From Brachionus koreanus (taxonomy: Eukaryota; Rotifera; Eurotatoria; Ploima; Brachionidae), in the NCBI GenBank assembly GCA_016987375.1, contig PJRA01000160.1:1282624-1346623 (forward strand): a stretch of 64,000 bases of DNA, in the 5' to 3' direction. This document shows, in pieces, positions 1 to 12,688 of this stretch. Within the stretch, counting starts at the first letter, position 1. Each line of letters starts with the position of its first letter. Both the position numbers and the translations under genes were made by a program. The notes beneath the pieces were generated by a model, which had not been told where the DNA came from, did not search any database, and saw only the letters and a program-made list of their open reading frames with translations.

Positions 1-1741
1 TTCAACTTATTGCCAACCAGTTTGTCAACTAAAGCTTCGTAGTTTCTCGATTAAATATTCAATAGAGCTTTATTTCCTGATCCATAGAGTCCATGGTTTC
101 GTTTTTATTTTCTCTTTTAGATTTCTAATAAAATTCAAGCTTGTTCAGATGCAAAAGATGCTTAGCAAAAAGCCCAAACAATGTTAATTTGCCTTTGTTT
201 GATGAATTTTTATTAAGAAAAAAATTTTGTAATCAAAAACGAGTTTCTTTTAATACAAAAGTTTTTAAGCTTGAAATTTATTATTTCTTTGTCAAAGATT
301 GTGACATAAATGGCATAAAAAACGCAAGTTGCTTTGTTTTATTGAGCTCTTAGAGCTCGTCATAGCGCATCTCATGACTTACCAATCTTTTATTATTATT
401 TACTGCATGAAAATTTCTTATTAAAACACAAATAAAAAATAAAGTTAAGGATGGAATTTAAGAAGGAATTTATATAAATTTCAAGCACCACTTCAAATGT
501 TTCAAGTCCGAACACAAACAATTGTTACTCATCCCCGAATTTAACTAAATTAATTTCATTTTAAAAAAGGTTAAAGTTTTATTTTTTTTCTTCGCATAAC
601 TTTTTCTCAGCCTGCCAAATGCTGATCTCAAGCAGCTATTCTATTTATATTAATTATTTTCCTTGGGCCTACAAAACATATTACAAAAATATTTTCTTTT
701 CAAGTTGTACTCAAGATTGTTGAACTAATCTAATTGTTTTTTTAAGATATTTGTCTGATTCTGTCATTGCACTAATTGTTTTTTTTTGTAACAAAAATTT
801 GACCAAGTAAGAAAGACTATGTTTGTTTTTTAAGTCAAACAAACTAACATTTAAATTTAGTCTAAATATTTAACGATCAATTATTGTTTAGCTTTCTTAT
901 CTCAAAATGTGTTGAGATTCGCATGGCTAACAATAAAAAAAATTCAAATAAGAAAAAAATTTACTAATTTATTAATGAAGGCTTGTTTAGGTTCTTTAAT
1001 TATTTTCTAGAGCAGGTTTTTTGAAAGCTTAAATGTTTTGCTTGAAGTTTAGCTTGAGACAGCTGTTTGCTCAATATTTAAAGACAAAAATATTTAAAAA
1101 ATTAAAGCGATCAAGTATGATTTGTGTAAGATTATTAAGCATTTAGTCTCATGTAAATTATTCATTACATATGTTTGTATCTTGATAAAACGCAATAAAT
1201 AAATAAATTATTTTAGGAATTTATTTGGATAATATTAATTTTAAATTTAATCTAAAAGTAAATTGGTTACAAATTTTTACCATAGCTAAAATTAAATTTA
1301 TTAGATCATACAACAAAATTTGCTTTATTTTTTTTTATTGATTTTAAGACTAGTTTAAAATTCGATTTTGTTCAATTAAGTGAATAAATTTAATCGAAAT
1401 AATTACCTTTATTTTTTTTTCTATCGGTGTTTTTTTAGGGTTTTGTTTATTTTAGTTTTTATGAAAATTAGCTCTTTTTTTTATTGCAAATTTTTATGAA
1501 AACAAAAACCTAATCAATTTTGTATTTAGTTTTAATTTATTGTTTCTATTGCAATATTTTGTGATTTTGTATGTTCATTTATATTCAAAGTTAAAAATAA
1601 TTAAACACTTTCCAAATTAAATAAATAAAAAATCCAATTCATATTGCATAATATTACACTTTTTAAAAAAAATTCTTTATTATTTAAGAAAACCTAACAG
1701 AGATTTCATGAATTGAGACTCTTAAAAGAAATGCGAGTTGA
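1..1741. other. AT-rich intergenic DNA, no gene recognised
   Basis: No convincing coding region is visible. The one open frame of about 70 codons near 141-353 has no recognisable domain. A short (TAAA)n run near 1190-1205 resembles the tails seen after LINE copies elsewhere in the window. This stretch probably holds the promoter and 5' UTR of the RhoGEF gene that begins at 1742, but no specific site stands out. Confidence 0.5.
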
Positions 1742-4700
1742 ATGTTCTTTGAAGCAAAGAATGAAATAGACCCCAAGATAATGAGTTCCAATTTTATAAA
1801 AATAGACGAAACACTCAATGCCAATATTTGCTTGTCGTATTACAAACCTGACTTGAATGAATACAAGCTCGAAATTGAGACCAATCTAAAGAGACAACAA
1901 GAAAAGTTCAACATCTTAAAAGAGATTTTGTCTAGTGAGAAAAAATATCTTAACGATATCCGCGAAATTGTTGAGGTAATTTTTTTTATAAAAATTATTT
2001 TGTAAATTAACTTAAGATTATAAGAAAAATTCATTATATTTTTTTAATTTAAAAATTTAAAACTTAATAATTACATAATTCAAATATTTTAGCTAGGTTT
2101 TTTCAAAAAAAAATGTTTGACAACGAAAACTAATTTAGATATTAACGATAAAAAAATTTTTTTTTAGGGTTATTATGAAGAATTGCGAAAATCGTGTCCT
2201 CAAGACGTTCCCTATCACATATTTGCCAACATAAAAGAAATTTATGATTTCACTAAGTAAATTTGATGTTATTAAAATTAAAAAACATATGAAAAATTTT
2301 TTTAAGAACTTTTTATTGTCTTCTTGAAAATTCTACAAACGATGAAGCAGGCATAGCGGGCTGTTTTATCAAAAAACACAAGACTTTTTTGAGGCTTTAC
2401 TCAACTTACTGTCAAAATTATAAAATGTAAAATTGAAAAAAAATTTAAACAATTGATGAAAATATCTTAAAAGGGCTTTTAACATCGCAGAAAGACTCGA
2501 AAAAGAACACAATACAGCGAAAGTTATTCAAGTAAACTTTAGATTTAAATTTGTTTAAAATATAAACTAAATGAAAAACTACAGAAAGTTAGATTAAAAT
2601 ACGGACACTGCCTAAAACTAGCTACTTATTTGCAACTTCCCGTTTTGAGAATAACCAAATATCACTTATTACTACAGCGATATTTGAAATTGCTGGATAA
2701 AGAATCACAAGGTTTTAGCACTGTTTTAGAAGCTCTTAATCTAATGAAACAAGTAAATGATCAAATTAACAATGATATGCCCAAAGAAGAAGTCTCGATT
2801 AGCTATGAAAGAATAACTACCACATCAAATATTCAAAATTTGATTAGATTATTTGGATCTATTCTCAAACAAGTAATTTTTCTTTATATTTTTTCTAGAA
2901 TTGGACTTTTTATATTGTAAAAAAAAGGGAAATTTAGTATTGAATGAAACTAAAAAAGTCCATTTTGTTATTGTATTTCAAACAATGTTAGTTATTCGAA
3001 AGTCAGACTCGCCGTACAAAGTCCTGCATTCCATTTCGGTAATTGAAAAGTGAAAGGTAAAGTTGAGAGACAAATTCTTTTAGCAAAGCAACTTCTATAA
3101 ATTTAAACGGTATTGTGAAATTAAAATACAAACATAACAAAAATTCTTCTTATTTTGATAAATTAAAATCTACTAAAATAAGTAATATATAAAAGTGCAA
3201 CATACTTTGTTGCACTGTTTTTACTTAAAATATTTTTTCTTATGCAAAAAAAAGACAAAAAATAAAAAATCAATAAAATTTTAATTGATTATTAATTTGA
3301 TTTCCAAAAAAAAAAGTAAGAAAAAATTTTATTTTAGATAAAAAAGATGCAACAAACTATATTTTACTTTTATGCTGCTTTTTTTAAAGAACATTTTATT
3401 TTCGTAGATTTTAATTTATCAAAATAAGAAGAATTTTTGTTATGCTTGTATTTTTATTTGAATTTCACAATACCAATTAAAACAAATAAAAAATAATTTC
3501 TTTAGAAAAAATCAAATCAATATAGAATTCTTTTATAGCTAAAATAATAAATTTTTATAAAAATTTTATATAATATTTTGCTCTGCTCTGGAAAAATGCT
3601 CTCAATTTTAGTAAAAATTTAAAAAAAAATTCAAATTAAGAATTCTCCTAATTTTCTTCCTTGATTAGAATGAATATTTGGCTCTAATGCCAAAATCTTC
3701 CTGTTCAAACAAAACTAAATATTTCAGCATTATTGACTACAGTCAATCGAAAGAAAACGATATGTGGCAATTTACTTTTAAAGCACGATCTTTAGAAGAT
3801 AAGCAGTCATGGCAATCGTCAATTTTGTCTTGTATGCTAAATGGTTATGGAAAAAAGTTATCAGACAATATAAGATCAAAAGTAATGAAAATGGATTCTT
3901 TTAGCGATTCTTCAACTTTACGAAAATCAAACAATGAAATTTTCAGACAAAAATTTAACAGTAAAATTTTAATTTTGTTTTTTGCTAAAATTTAAAAAAA
4001 AAATTTAAAGATATAAAAAAATTTGCCGAATTCAGAAGTTCTATAAAAGTATTAGATAGTTTTTTTTTAAAATAGTTTTTTAGCTTATTTTCTATTTTAG
4101 CCAGAAATAGTGGATAAATCGAAAAATTTTGATGGTCTTGAGGAAGACCACAAGCGACGCTTTTCAACACCACAATCGCGTCTTTCAAAAATTCTCGACC
4201 GAACAATCGAGAGTGGAACTCTTTCACTGCGTCGTTTAATCAACAAGTCAAAAGAAGATCATCGGGTCGATAGACTATTCTCAAATGAAAATGTCTCTCA
4301 AGAAAGTCGACCCGTATCATCAACACGCTCTTCAATAGAAATAACCGACTCGGATTATCTCAATTCAGACCAAATCGAAATTGAAACACCAAGAGATAGT
4401 CAAAATTTAGAGCAAGATTTAAACAGTTCTTTTGAAGAAATTAGTAATTCCACAGACGAAAATGAGCAAATTTTGAAAAGCGAAACGAATTCGGTTGAAC
4501 AAATTGACACCAATCAAACAGATACTCTGTCCAAATCTTCGATGAACAGCGAAGAGGGCTATTTTTCTAACCATGATTCTTCAATATCGACTTTGGTGCT
4601 GGACTCAATTGTGCCAAATGACGATTCAATTTGTACATTAAAAAATTTTCCTCTTACTATTTCGACGCCTGAACTGCTTAAGCAAATTAATCTAACAGAC

Positions 4701-5165
4701 AATAGCAGCAAAGTGTTGGAAGACAAAAATAAATTTAATTCTAATGAAATGATGAGTATGAGCATGAATGAGCCTTTTTCATATTTTAAAATGAAAAGTT
4801 ATACTGATCCAGTTCAAAGCAGGAAGCAAAATAAATTGCTTACCAAGTGTTTGGAGAGAAAAAATTTGGACTCAGATTTTAAAGATTTGAGTATTTCTAG
4901 TGCGAACAGTTCAGACATACTTTCGGTTTCGATGACCAGCTTTTCGAGAATTAGAAACTTATGCAACATTTTTGAAGAGAAAAGCTTTATGCAATGTAGA
5001 GATATTTCAAAGTCGATAAATCATTTGCAAGCAAGTCCAGAGTCAAAAACAAAGAAAGTTATTAAATTAGACGAAAATGAAAGCAAACAAATGAAAGGTA
5101 TTGAGAACGAAGAAGTTAGAGCAAATGTAAAGGAATTGATTAATAAATTTGAAAAAAAGCACTAA
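1742..5165 (+). CDS. Dbl-family RhoGEF with DH-PH domains (PLEKHG-like), 8 exons
   Basis: Predicted activator of Rho-family GTPases, catalysing GDP/GTP exchange at membranes and actin structures. The exons I can join in phase are 1742-1975, 2168-2256, 2307-2426, 2474-2532, 2589-2872, 2928-3038, 3669-3960 and 4111-5165, giving about 747 residues. The DH domain spans roughly residues 58-240. It opens with LKEILSSEKKYLNDI and carries the conserved block LPVLRITKYHLLLQRYLKLL. A PH domain follows at about 255-375, with its closing helix around SLEDKQSWQSSILSCML. The last exon is a long Ser/Asp/Glu-rich disordered tail ending in a short charged helix. The start ATG directly follows an in-frame TGA. 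DH-PH order plus the KYHLLLQ block resembles the PLEKHG group, but the exact orthologue is uncertain. The exon 5 and exon 8 acceptors were chosen by phase, because nearer AGs would give stops. Intron 6 (3039-3668) is long because it carries a MITE. Confidence 0.85.
3109..3474. repeat. MITE family A, long terminal inverted repeats, in RhoGEF intron 6
   Basis: The left end GGTATTGTGAAATTAAAATA and the right end (reading outward ...TTTCACAATACC) are inverted copies of one another over about 70 bp, including the shared block around TTCTTCTTATTTTGATAAAT. The interior has a perfect 9-bp hairpin (3194-3202 with 3208-3216, AGTGCAACA/TGTTGCACT). No coding capacity is seen. I could not define a clean target-site duplication. 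Related right-arm fragments lie at 38994-39023 and 53052-53115. Confidence 0.75.
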
Positions 5166-5689
5166 TAAATCGAATTTTTTGACATTTATTTTTTTTAGAA
5201 ATTTTCTTTTGTAAACAAATTATATTTCCAAATTTTTTTTTCTAAAAAAAATCTTTTTACATGCAATTCACATAATTCTTTTAAAAATTTGTGATTAAAA
5301 TTGTTTTATACTAATATTTAATTTTTGTTATAGAATTCACATTGTGATTACCTAAAATCGTCCAAAAGATTTGACTTTTAAATTTATCTCAATATTTTAT
5401 TTAAATCGTAGCGTTGCGCATTAGATGCATATTGTCGAAATGATGTTTAATATTAACTGGTTCAGGATTAAAGTCAACAGCTTGAATTTAAACCATGAAA
5501 CTTGTTTTTTTTTTTGTAAATTTAGACTAAAATAAATTTTTTTGAGACTTTTTGAATCTTCTTTTTTAAAATGTTGTCATTATGTCAATTTTCTTTTTTC
5601 TGGTATTAATTGATTAAGGTTTAAAAATTTTAGTTTATTATAAAGAATAATAAAAATAAGCTTTAATAGATTTTGTTTAATACTAGTAA
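5166..5689. other. Intergenic, 3' flank of the RhoGEF
   Basis: AT-rich DNA with no coding signal. An AATAAA at 5164-5169 overlaps the RhoGEF stop codon and could serve as, or overlap, a polyadenylation signal. Nothing else is recognised. Confidence 0.4.
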
Positions 5690-5862
5690 TTTGAACTGCA
5701 GCTTGGAAAAATACCCGAGCAGAGTTGAGCAATAGGCAGTCGCTTCTTTTTTCACAATCCATACATCCAGTTTCGAGTTAAAAATATTCAACATTTTTGC
5801 GCTAACCACCTCTACCAATAATCCATTCCATGTGTTTACAACTCTCTTACTGTAGGTTCATG
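5690..5862 (-). mobile_element. LINE (CR1/jockey-like) reverse-transcriptase C-terminal remnant
   Basis: On the minus strand the sequence reads, with a frameshift, as the typical end of a non-LTR reverse transcriptase. It has a VVNTWNGL-type motif followed by SAKMLNIFNSKLD and a WIVKKEA stretch. A closely related copy lies in the fifth intron of the kinesin gene (34080-34230), sharing TACCCGAGCAGA and GCAGTCGCTTCTTTTTTCAC at DNA level. It is only a 3' scrap and is not functional. Confidence 0.65.
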
Positions 5863-5911
5863 TTCATTCAAAATGTGAGGAGCGAAAGACGAATTATGTC
5901 ATCAGAGAATA

Positions 5912-6089
5912 GTGCTGGGTGCCGTCAGTGTCGGCCATAGGACTGCCAAAATAAAGGCTAGCCGTTTTGATGACCTATACAAATTTCAAATAAAAGATGA
6001 AAGAATTGAGTTAGAGAAAAAACAATGAAATTTAAAAAAAAAACAACCCTTATGACGGTCTAGTGACCGCCACTGACGGTACCCAACAC
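5912..6089. repeat. MITE family B, copy 1 (178 bp), flanked by TA
   Basis: Terminal inverted repeats begin GTGCTGGGTGCCGTCAGTG on the left and, on the opposite strand, GTGTTGGGTACCGTCAGTG on the right. They are imperfect over about 33 bp. Both ends are directly bounded by TA (5910-5911 and 6090-6091), the target duplication expected for Tc1/mariner-type insertion. The interior is non-coding. A second, inverted copy lies at 63410-63642. Confidence 0.8.
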
Positions 6090-6916
6090 TATCAGTGAAC
6101 CAGACGTAAAATAATTGAATTTTAAAAAATAAGTAAATAAATCTTTTAAATTTTTAAGATAAGAATTTAATAAATGAATAATTTGAAAATTATTTTTGAC
6201 TATGTTGACATAAATTTTATTAATTTTTTTTTTAATTATTCACCTTTTTTATTATAATTGAAATAAAAAATAAATTTGATTAAATAACATAATTAATAAT
6301 TACATGTTGTTTTTTTAGCTACTACTTCGATTTTACTTTTCTTGAAATTTTTTTTTTGAGTTTAATTAATAATAATGACTTGATAACCAAATCTCATAAG
6401 TTCACTAAAGTTTTTAAATCATCATATAAAAAAATTACCAATTTTAACCTTGCATCATAACATTATGTCACGTAAAGCTTGATTTTAACAGCAACAACCA
6501 TAAAAATTTCAATTAATCATAATTGTTATTGTACCTTTTGATTCAAGTTTAAAAAAAAAAATTTGAATCGCTAGAAAGTTAATTTTTTTTCATTTTTGTG
6601 TGATATTGTGTATTTTTAAAGATTAAATTTAAACTTTAAATTTCTTAATGCATCTATTTTAGGTAAAAACAATTTATTTGAATAGTCTAAGATTTTTTTA
6701 AATGGCTTGATTTAAAAAGGTCTTTTATTAAAATTAATTTTCAAATGAAAGTTTTCTGAATTCATAAAAGCTAAATATGAAATTCTGATTTTTTATTCTT
6801 GTTGAAAACTTAAATTTGTGAATAAATTGATAAAAACTAAAGTTTTCATTAAAAAAAATCTTTTTAAATAAGAACGATGAGTATTTTTTTTTTATTTATT
6901 AGATTTTTTAAATTAA
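6090..6916. other. Intergenic between MITE B and the 3' end of DPAGT1
   Basis: Very AT-rich, with no coding signal. On the minus strand, overlapping AATAAA signals at 6891-6900 lie 17 bp past the DPAGT1 stop and are likely its polyadenylation signal. Confidence 0.5.
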
Positions 6917-8379
6917 TTAGTAAAAAATTTTAGACAATTGGTACCGAATCATAAACGCAATGAAACAGCTAACAATCTGGAAAAAAATAATTATTTATTT
7001 CTTATCAAACAAACAATTTAATCTTACTTGTAAAAAAAGTAAATGTTTAGTTAGCTTATCCTCTCTCTTTGGTCCAAAAACAGTCAAATAAAAATTAATA
7101 ATTGTAAAATTAGAACTTTCGTATTTGACTAATTTTTTATTTTTATCTTCTAATTTTTCGACTACTCTAATGAATCTAAATAAACGGAAAACTGTGAATA
7201 TTATCATTGAAATTTTAGATAAATCTTTGTTATAGAATTGAACTACACTTGGCTCTAGAAGACCTGTTTCTGGATTGAATCTACATTTAAACATTTTAAT
7301 TTAGGTTAAATTTTTATGTTTAAATTACCTTGGCATACGATGTCTTGGACATGGTATGAATTTAAACAATTGCGGGATTGACAAAAGAAAATTGAATATT
7401 TGCGGAACAAAAAAAAGCAACAAAAATTTGCTGAAATGACCTAAAATACCAACAACAGCAAAAGTCATTCCTGCAAAGTAGCAAAAAGTATCACCAACAA
7501 AAACACGACTAGGATACTTATTATATAAAAATAAGGGCAATGCACACGCAATAAATGGAATAATCAAATACATCGAAAATATATGGTTGTCTCTGAAAGG
7601 TCCATTGTACTCAATTAAATTGCTAATCAAAACACTAAATGCAATTACCAAAGACTGGCCAACTTCAATGCCATTAATGCCTGCATAGATATTGATAGCA
7701 TTGGTGCAAAATACTGCCAACATACCCATGTAAACATAGTATAAAAAGCCAAGATTAAGAGAGTATCCAATCCATGATCGTAATGGAAATGGAACTATTA
7801 TGGTTGTTGAATTAATGTTGGCAAAATAGACCATTAGTAAGGGCAGGGAAGCTACAGTTGGCAGCAAAAGTTTATCTCTCCATTTGAGATCTAGAACATC
7901 ATCGGCAAATCCTAGAAAAATCATGCAGCCTATACTTAAAAGAGCTGCTAAATATTCAATAAACTTTTTTAAAACATTTTATTTATTTAAAAATATAAAT
8001 TTATTTTTAATAAAAACTAATTACATACTTGATGATGTGATAGCTCTCTATTAAAAGCCAGTGTTTCGTAGAATCTCAATGGAATGAATAAAAATGTAAT
8101 TATCAAAAAAAAAGCGCCACTAATGACACCAAAGGCTTCCGGTCTTGATCATTAATATTTTAACAATAATTAAATCTAAATTATTCAAAAAGATTACATT
8201 TGAATTTTTTCCTTTTTACTCAAATCGGTGCCTTTTAAGCCTGCTCTTATGAACATATCTTTGAATTTTGGCATTACATTAAACAAAACAATTGAGCCTG
8301 TCAGTGATATGGCGACATTTAGAAACAAACGAATTGTTTGAGAAGATTTTTCGTCTGCTAAATACGAAGCAAATGACAT
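6917..8379 (-). CDS. DPAGT1: UDP-GlcNAc:dolichyl-phosphate GlcNAc-1-phosphotransferase
   Basis: Catalyses the first step of N-glycan assembly on the ER membrane: transfer of GlcNAc-1-phosphate from UDP-GlcNAc to dolichyl phosphate, the tunicamycin-sensitive step. Exons (minus strand, 5' to 3') are 8198-8379, 8029-8143, 7329-7963, 7028-7280 and 6917-6976, all in phase. They give 414 residues against 408 in human. Diagnostic blocks are [35 protein letters not shown] (the catalytic DD pair), [34 protein letters not shown] and PCPRHRMPR. The last exon encodes an RYQL-type C-terminus. Multiple hydrophobic segments fit a polytopic membrane enzyme. Introns are 48-65 bp. The gene looks intact. Confidence 0.95.
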
Positions 8380-10204
8380 TTTTGGTTACTTCTTTAATTT
8401 AAAAAACTTTATTTGTCTTCTAAATCTACGTGTTTGATAGAAAAAATTCAAACATTAATTTTATTCATAATTTAATTTTTTGATGTATGAAGATTTAATG
8501 TATGTCTTTAAAAAACTATAGAATTTAATTCAATTTTAGTTTAAAAAAAAAACACTATTTTAGAAAATTTTAGAAGCTTATAAAAATTTTATTACTTAGA
8601 TTTTTTACAAAAATCATCTAAAATCAGTTAAATACTTTCAAATTTTAAATTTTCTTCACTTTTAAATGTTGTTCAATCTTTATGGATAAAATTTAATCAA
8701 AAAAATAATTTTTTTGGAAAAACTTTTTAAAGATATTAGAAAATCAAAATGAGATTTTTGTTTGTTTTGTTTTGTTGGTAGACTTCAAACACACTCAAAT
8801 GGACATTTTGTAATGCAAAAAGGTTTTAACTTTGAAAATGATTCACAAACTTTTTTTTACAATTGTAATTAATTCAAAATTATTTGCTTATCTAATTGTC
8901 TTAGAAATTCAGAATACTTTTTTGTAACCAAAATTAATGGCTTTGAACAAAAAATATTCTTCCCAAGGATTTGTAATTTTTAAAACACTGGCCGATTTCA
9001 AGTAAAAATTATTTGAAAAATATCTTTAAAACTAAATTTTAAATCAAAGCTTTTTCACTACAATTTCAATATTACAAATGACAGCCATATCACCAATAAT
9101 CTCAACAATTGATATATTTACTGCATTAATTGGGATATTTGGGTCTTATAGAGACGTGTGAAACTGGCAATTTCGTTAATGGATTCAGAACAAAATTTCT
9201 AGAACCTCAAGGTGGAAGCTTAATAAGATGATTCTTCTTTAAATGAAATAGAATTGCTATGTGATGATGGAACTATCCTAGATTCTGGAGTAGCTCAATA
9301 GCAGCGGTTTAGTGTCCATATGGTGTAATCGTTTAACACCAAACCAAGTTGAAACCGATAAAGGGTCAGATGGTGATCATACAGGCAATAACGAGTCTAA
9401 CATATTAGAAAAATTAGGACTGACAACGTTGATATGTATTTAAATACAGGCTAATTCACGCTTTCAAAAATTTCATGTATTTTTGATAATTTTTCAAAAT
9501 AACATGAGTAGAATGGTGCATTTTTAACATAAGAATTGACTTTTATGATGCAATTTACAAAAAATCCATGATTTTTTTTTCAAAAAAAGGAATCAAGTTT
9601 CTGCTGATTTTATCAATTTGAAAAATTGTCGATTTTGAGAGAAATATAATTAAAATTTTTCTAAAATTGATTACAATATTCCAAAAAAAAATTAAAAAAA
9701 ATACTTTAGCTTATATGAATTAAAGAAAATTTCTTTGTAAAAACGATTAAAAGAACTTGTTAAATTTGAATTAAGCAAACAAATAGGATTGACAGACCTT
9801 TCCAACAAGTCATTTACGACAATGTCTTTTCCGACAAGTCACTTCATACAAATTTTTAATTAAATTAAAAATACTAGATAAATTAATTATTTTTTATTTG
9901 TCATAATTATTAATTAATTAAAATAGTAATATAATGAAAAAAATGAGAAATAACTGAAATGGATTAGGATGTACAATAAACTGAAATGAGGGACTGAATA
10001 TCTGAAAAGAAATGGACAACAAAAATAAAAAAACAAAAAAAAGATGTCATTTATGAATAAAATCGAAATAATTGCCTATACTATTAAGTTATTGAATTGT
10101 ATCTGAATCGTTGTATTTTTCGACGATTCATTTGATTCTTTCGTTGAGTGTTCGGAATGTCATTATCGATGTGATTAAGATCACGTTCTACTTTATCTTG
10201 TACT
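8380..10204. other. Intergenic, mostly featureless; one less AT-rich decayed patch
   Basis: 8380-9050 and 9480-10100 are featureless AT-rich DNA. The patch 9070-9440 is visibly richer in G and C, with short broken reading frames, and looks like old transposon or gene debris. I could not identify it. Confidence 0.35.
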
Positions 10205-10513
10205 TCAACTATATGCTACTGGTGTTTGATGGCTTTTTTTTTCGTCGACAACTAGTGGAACAACTTCTCCGATGTAGTTGGTCTCAAAATAATTATAAAG
10301 CGAGTCCAATTCGGAAGGGACATCTTTCTCGATTATTTCAAAAACATTTACTACGTTGTCGACTGATACAAACGCTATGGCAAACAAATATTTCATGTGT
10401 TTTTTGCAGTCATCATTAAACTGTTGAGTTGATTCTTCGCTTGACACTGTGGCTTTATAGACACGAGAGACCAAGTAAGTGTATATGCTTCCATATATTA
10501 TGAACACAGCCAT
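10205..10513 (-). pseudogene. MULE-type transposase fragment
   Basis: An open frame of 102 codons on the minus strand. Its end reads FEIIEKDVPSELDSLYNYFE followed directly by TNYIG. This matches the segment of animal Mutator-like (MULE) transposases in which an acidic linker precedes a YFExTYIG motif, close to the C-terminal side of the catalytic domain. The upstream catalytic DDE core and the downstream conserved region are missing or decayed. Base composition is clearly less AT-rich than its surroundings. The assignment rests on a remembered motif, so moderate confidence only. Confidence 0.45.
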
Positions 10514-11086
10514 ATGAATTCATATTATTGTATCGAAAAAGTTACTGAATGAACTAAATGGTTAATCTGTACAAAAAACAATTTTGATACATTAAAACTA
10601 TATATTTTGCATGACACCTGAAAATCATCCTCAAAGCCTTATCTATCAATAGATTCAAAATACTCCTTTGATTCCTTTTTGATAGTAAATTTGGTAAAAG
10701 CTAAAATTCTAATCTAAAAAAATAATACTATTTTTCAATACGACCAATGATATCAATGGTCGAAAATTCCAAAAGACCAAGATATGACAGAGACATGTTC
10801 ATTGTGTTCTGTGAGATGATAGGGATCAATTAAAAATGGTTTATCATCGTCAAATTTTTTGATTTAAAAAAAAGCTGTTTAACATCCTTATAAAATATTT
10901 TAAATTAAATTTTTATGATAAAATGCAAATTTCAAATTTTTTTATAAATTCAGCTCTTAAATAAATTTATATTAAAATTATCAGATTAGATTAATTTTAT
11001 CTAGATTGCTTGCTTATTGCTTTTTTTTTAATTTAAATGATTGAAATTCAAATGCATTCTTATTTAATCTACTAAATATATTAATA
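10514..11086. other. Intergenic upstream of the Cys-rich gene
   Basis: No gene or clear repeat is recognised. It includes the probable promoter of the small secreted-protein gene starting at 11087. Confidence 0.35.
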
Positions 11087-12688
11087 ATGAAAAAATATTT
11101 TTTATTTTTTCTGTATTTGTTTGCTGATAAAATTAAAGAATATCATAATGATAATACAGGATTCGATTTGTGCAACGAAAATGGATGTAACAGTTCTTTT
11201 ATAATTTTTTGTCAAAATTGTTATGACTCAATTGAATGTCAAGAATGCTTCAAAACATCCTACCAAGGTTGTATTAATTGCTTTAAAAAAAAATCTAACA
11301 CAAACAAAAAAGAATCATTTGAATCCCAAATAAGGCTACCAAATAACAGGAAAATTCAATGTAACCATCAAATTAAATTTTATCGATCCATTGATTTATT
11401 TAGCTAAATAGACAAGTTATTGAAATAATTTTAATCAAACAATATTTACTGTTAAGTTAAAATTTTTAATAATTTTATTTAATTAATAAATAAATCAATT
11501 AGATGAAATAGCACATGAAAAACAAACAAAATAAAATTTAAAAATTAAACATTTTTTAGTGGAAAAAAGTGAGACAGTTAATTTATCAGAACAAAAAAAT
11601 TAATTTTTAAAATTTTGAATTTATGTGAATAACATCGTTTCAAAATAGTTCTGATATGATAGATCAATTGAATCAACTTTCAAGTACTTATAATTATATT
11701 GATATTAAAGACATGATTTCAAAAGTAAAAAATTCAAAAGGTAAACTTTGAATTTCTTATGATGAAAGAGCTTAAATTTATTTTTTTTTAAAAATGCCTA
11801 AAAAATTTGAAAAAATCTTTAGAGTTTTGCATTTTTTTACTATTTTTGATAAGTTCAATTTTTATGAAATATTTTTTTCAGTTATTTTTATATGCTCTGA
11901 CTTGACTTGTTTCCATAATGTATTTTTTTTTTTACCATGTCATGATATATTCTTTAATTAAGCTATAAAAAAAAATCATAATTTTTATTTCATTATATAC
12001 TTTTTTTAAATTTGGTGTAACAAATAATGGCTTATAGGACAAATAAAATAATAAACATGATAAAATTAAAGGTACTTCTGCTACGGACAATATTGATGAA
12101 GAAACAGATACCGATTCTGACAAAACATCTACAGACTGTTGTGTCGAATCAGAAATAATAACATCATTTGAAAATTCTGCATCAACTACAGCAAAAATGA
12201 CAGATTTGATTTCATTTTTTAGTGAATACTTTTACACTAATTTTACAACTCTGTTAACCAATTCTCAATCAATACCGACTACAGAAGACTTAGCAAAGTA
12301 ATTTTTTTAATTTTCATTTAAATGCTTGCTTATTCTACAACAAGGAATTCATATACTTTTACAATTATTTTTGATCTAGAATTTTTTTTTTGCTTGACTT
12401 TAAATAAGATTCTAAAATTTTCAAGCTTGGTGCCATTTTTTTTCATTGATTTTTGAAATTTATAATTCAAAAGTATTCTAGACAAATTGTTTCAAGAATT
12501 TTTTGACTTTTTGTTTATCTTTCTAAGCATCATTGTAATATGACAAGCCTGGTGACATTAGAAAGATAAACTTTTGCGTGTAAATTTTTTATCTCTTAAA
12601 TTTCTGATTTTATCACTAATTTTGCTATTTGATTTTATTTTACAGGTGGCATATAATAAATTCTAAATTTATTAATGATATAAGATAA
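11087..12688 (+). CDS. Probable small secreted Cys-rich protein, multi-exon, unknown function
   Basis: Exon 1 begins at ATG 11087 with a hydrophobic signal-peptide-like start (MKKYFLFFLYLFA), then nine cysteines spaced CNENGC...CQNC...CQEC...CINC, followed by a basic stretch. A likely donor is at 11361. Downstream exons join cleanly with one another: 11649-11740, 12072-12297 and 12646-12688. They encode an acidic Ser/Thr-rich segment (DEETDTDSDKTSTDCC) and end in KWHIINSKFINDIR before a stop. The exon 1 to exon 2 join is not solved: exon 1 ends in phase 1 and exon 2 needs phase 2, so an exon is missing or the model is partly wrong. I recognise no family. The last three exons are well supported by phase. 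Confidence 0.45.
12513..12571. repeat. 14-bp perfect inverted repeat in the last intron of the Cys-rich gene
   Basis: GTTTATCTTTCTAA (12513-12526) pairs perfectly with TTAGAAAGATAAAC (12558-12571) across a 31-base loop. Just inside and outside lie two similar copies of CAAGCTTGGTGCCATT (near 12422) and CAAGCCTGGTGACATT (near 12544). It is probably the relic of a small inverted-repeat element. Confidence 0.4.

Noticed and set aside
9070..9440. Less AT-rich patch that looked like a gene
   Set aside because: Stops in all frames every few dozen codons and no recognisable motif on either strand.
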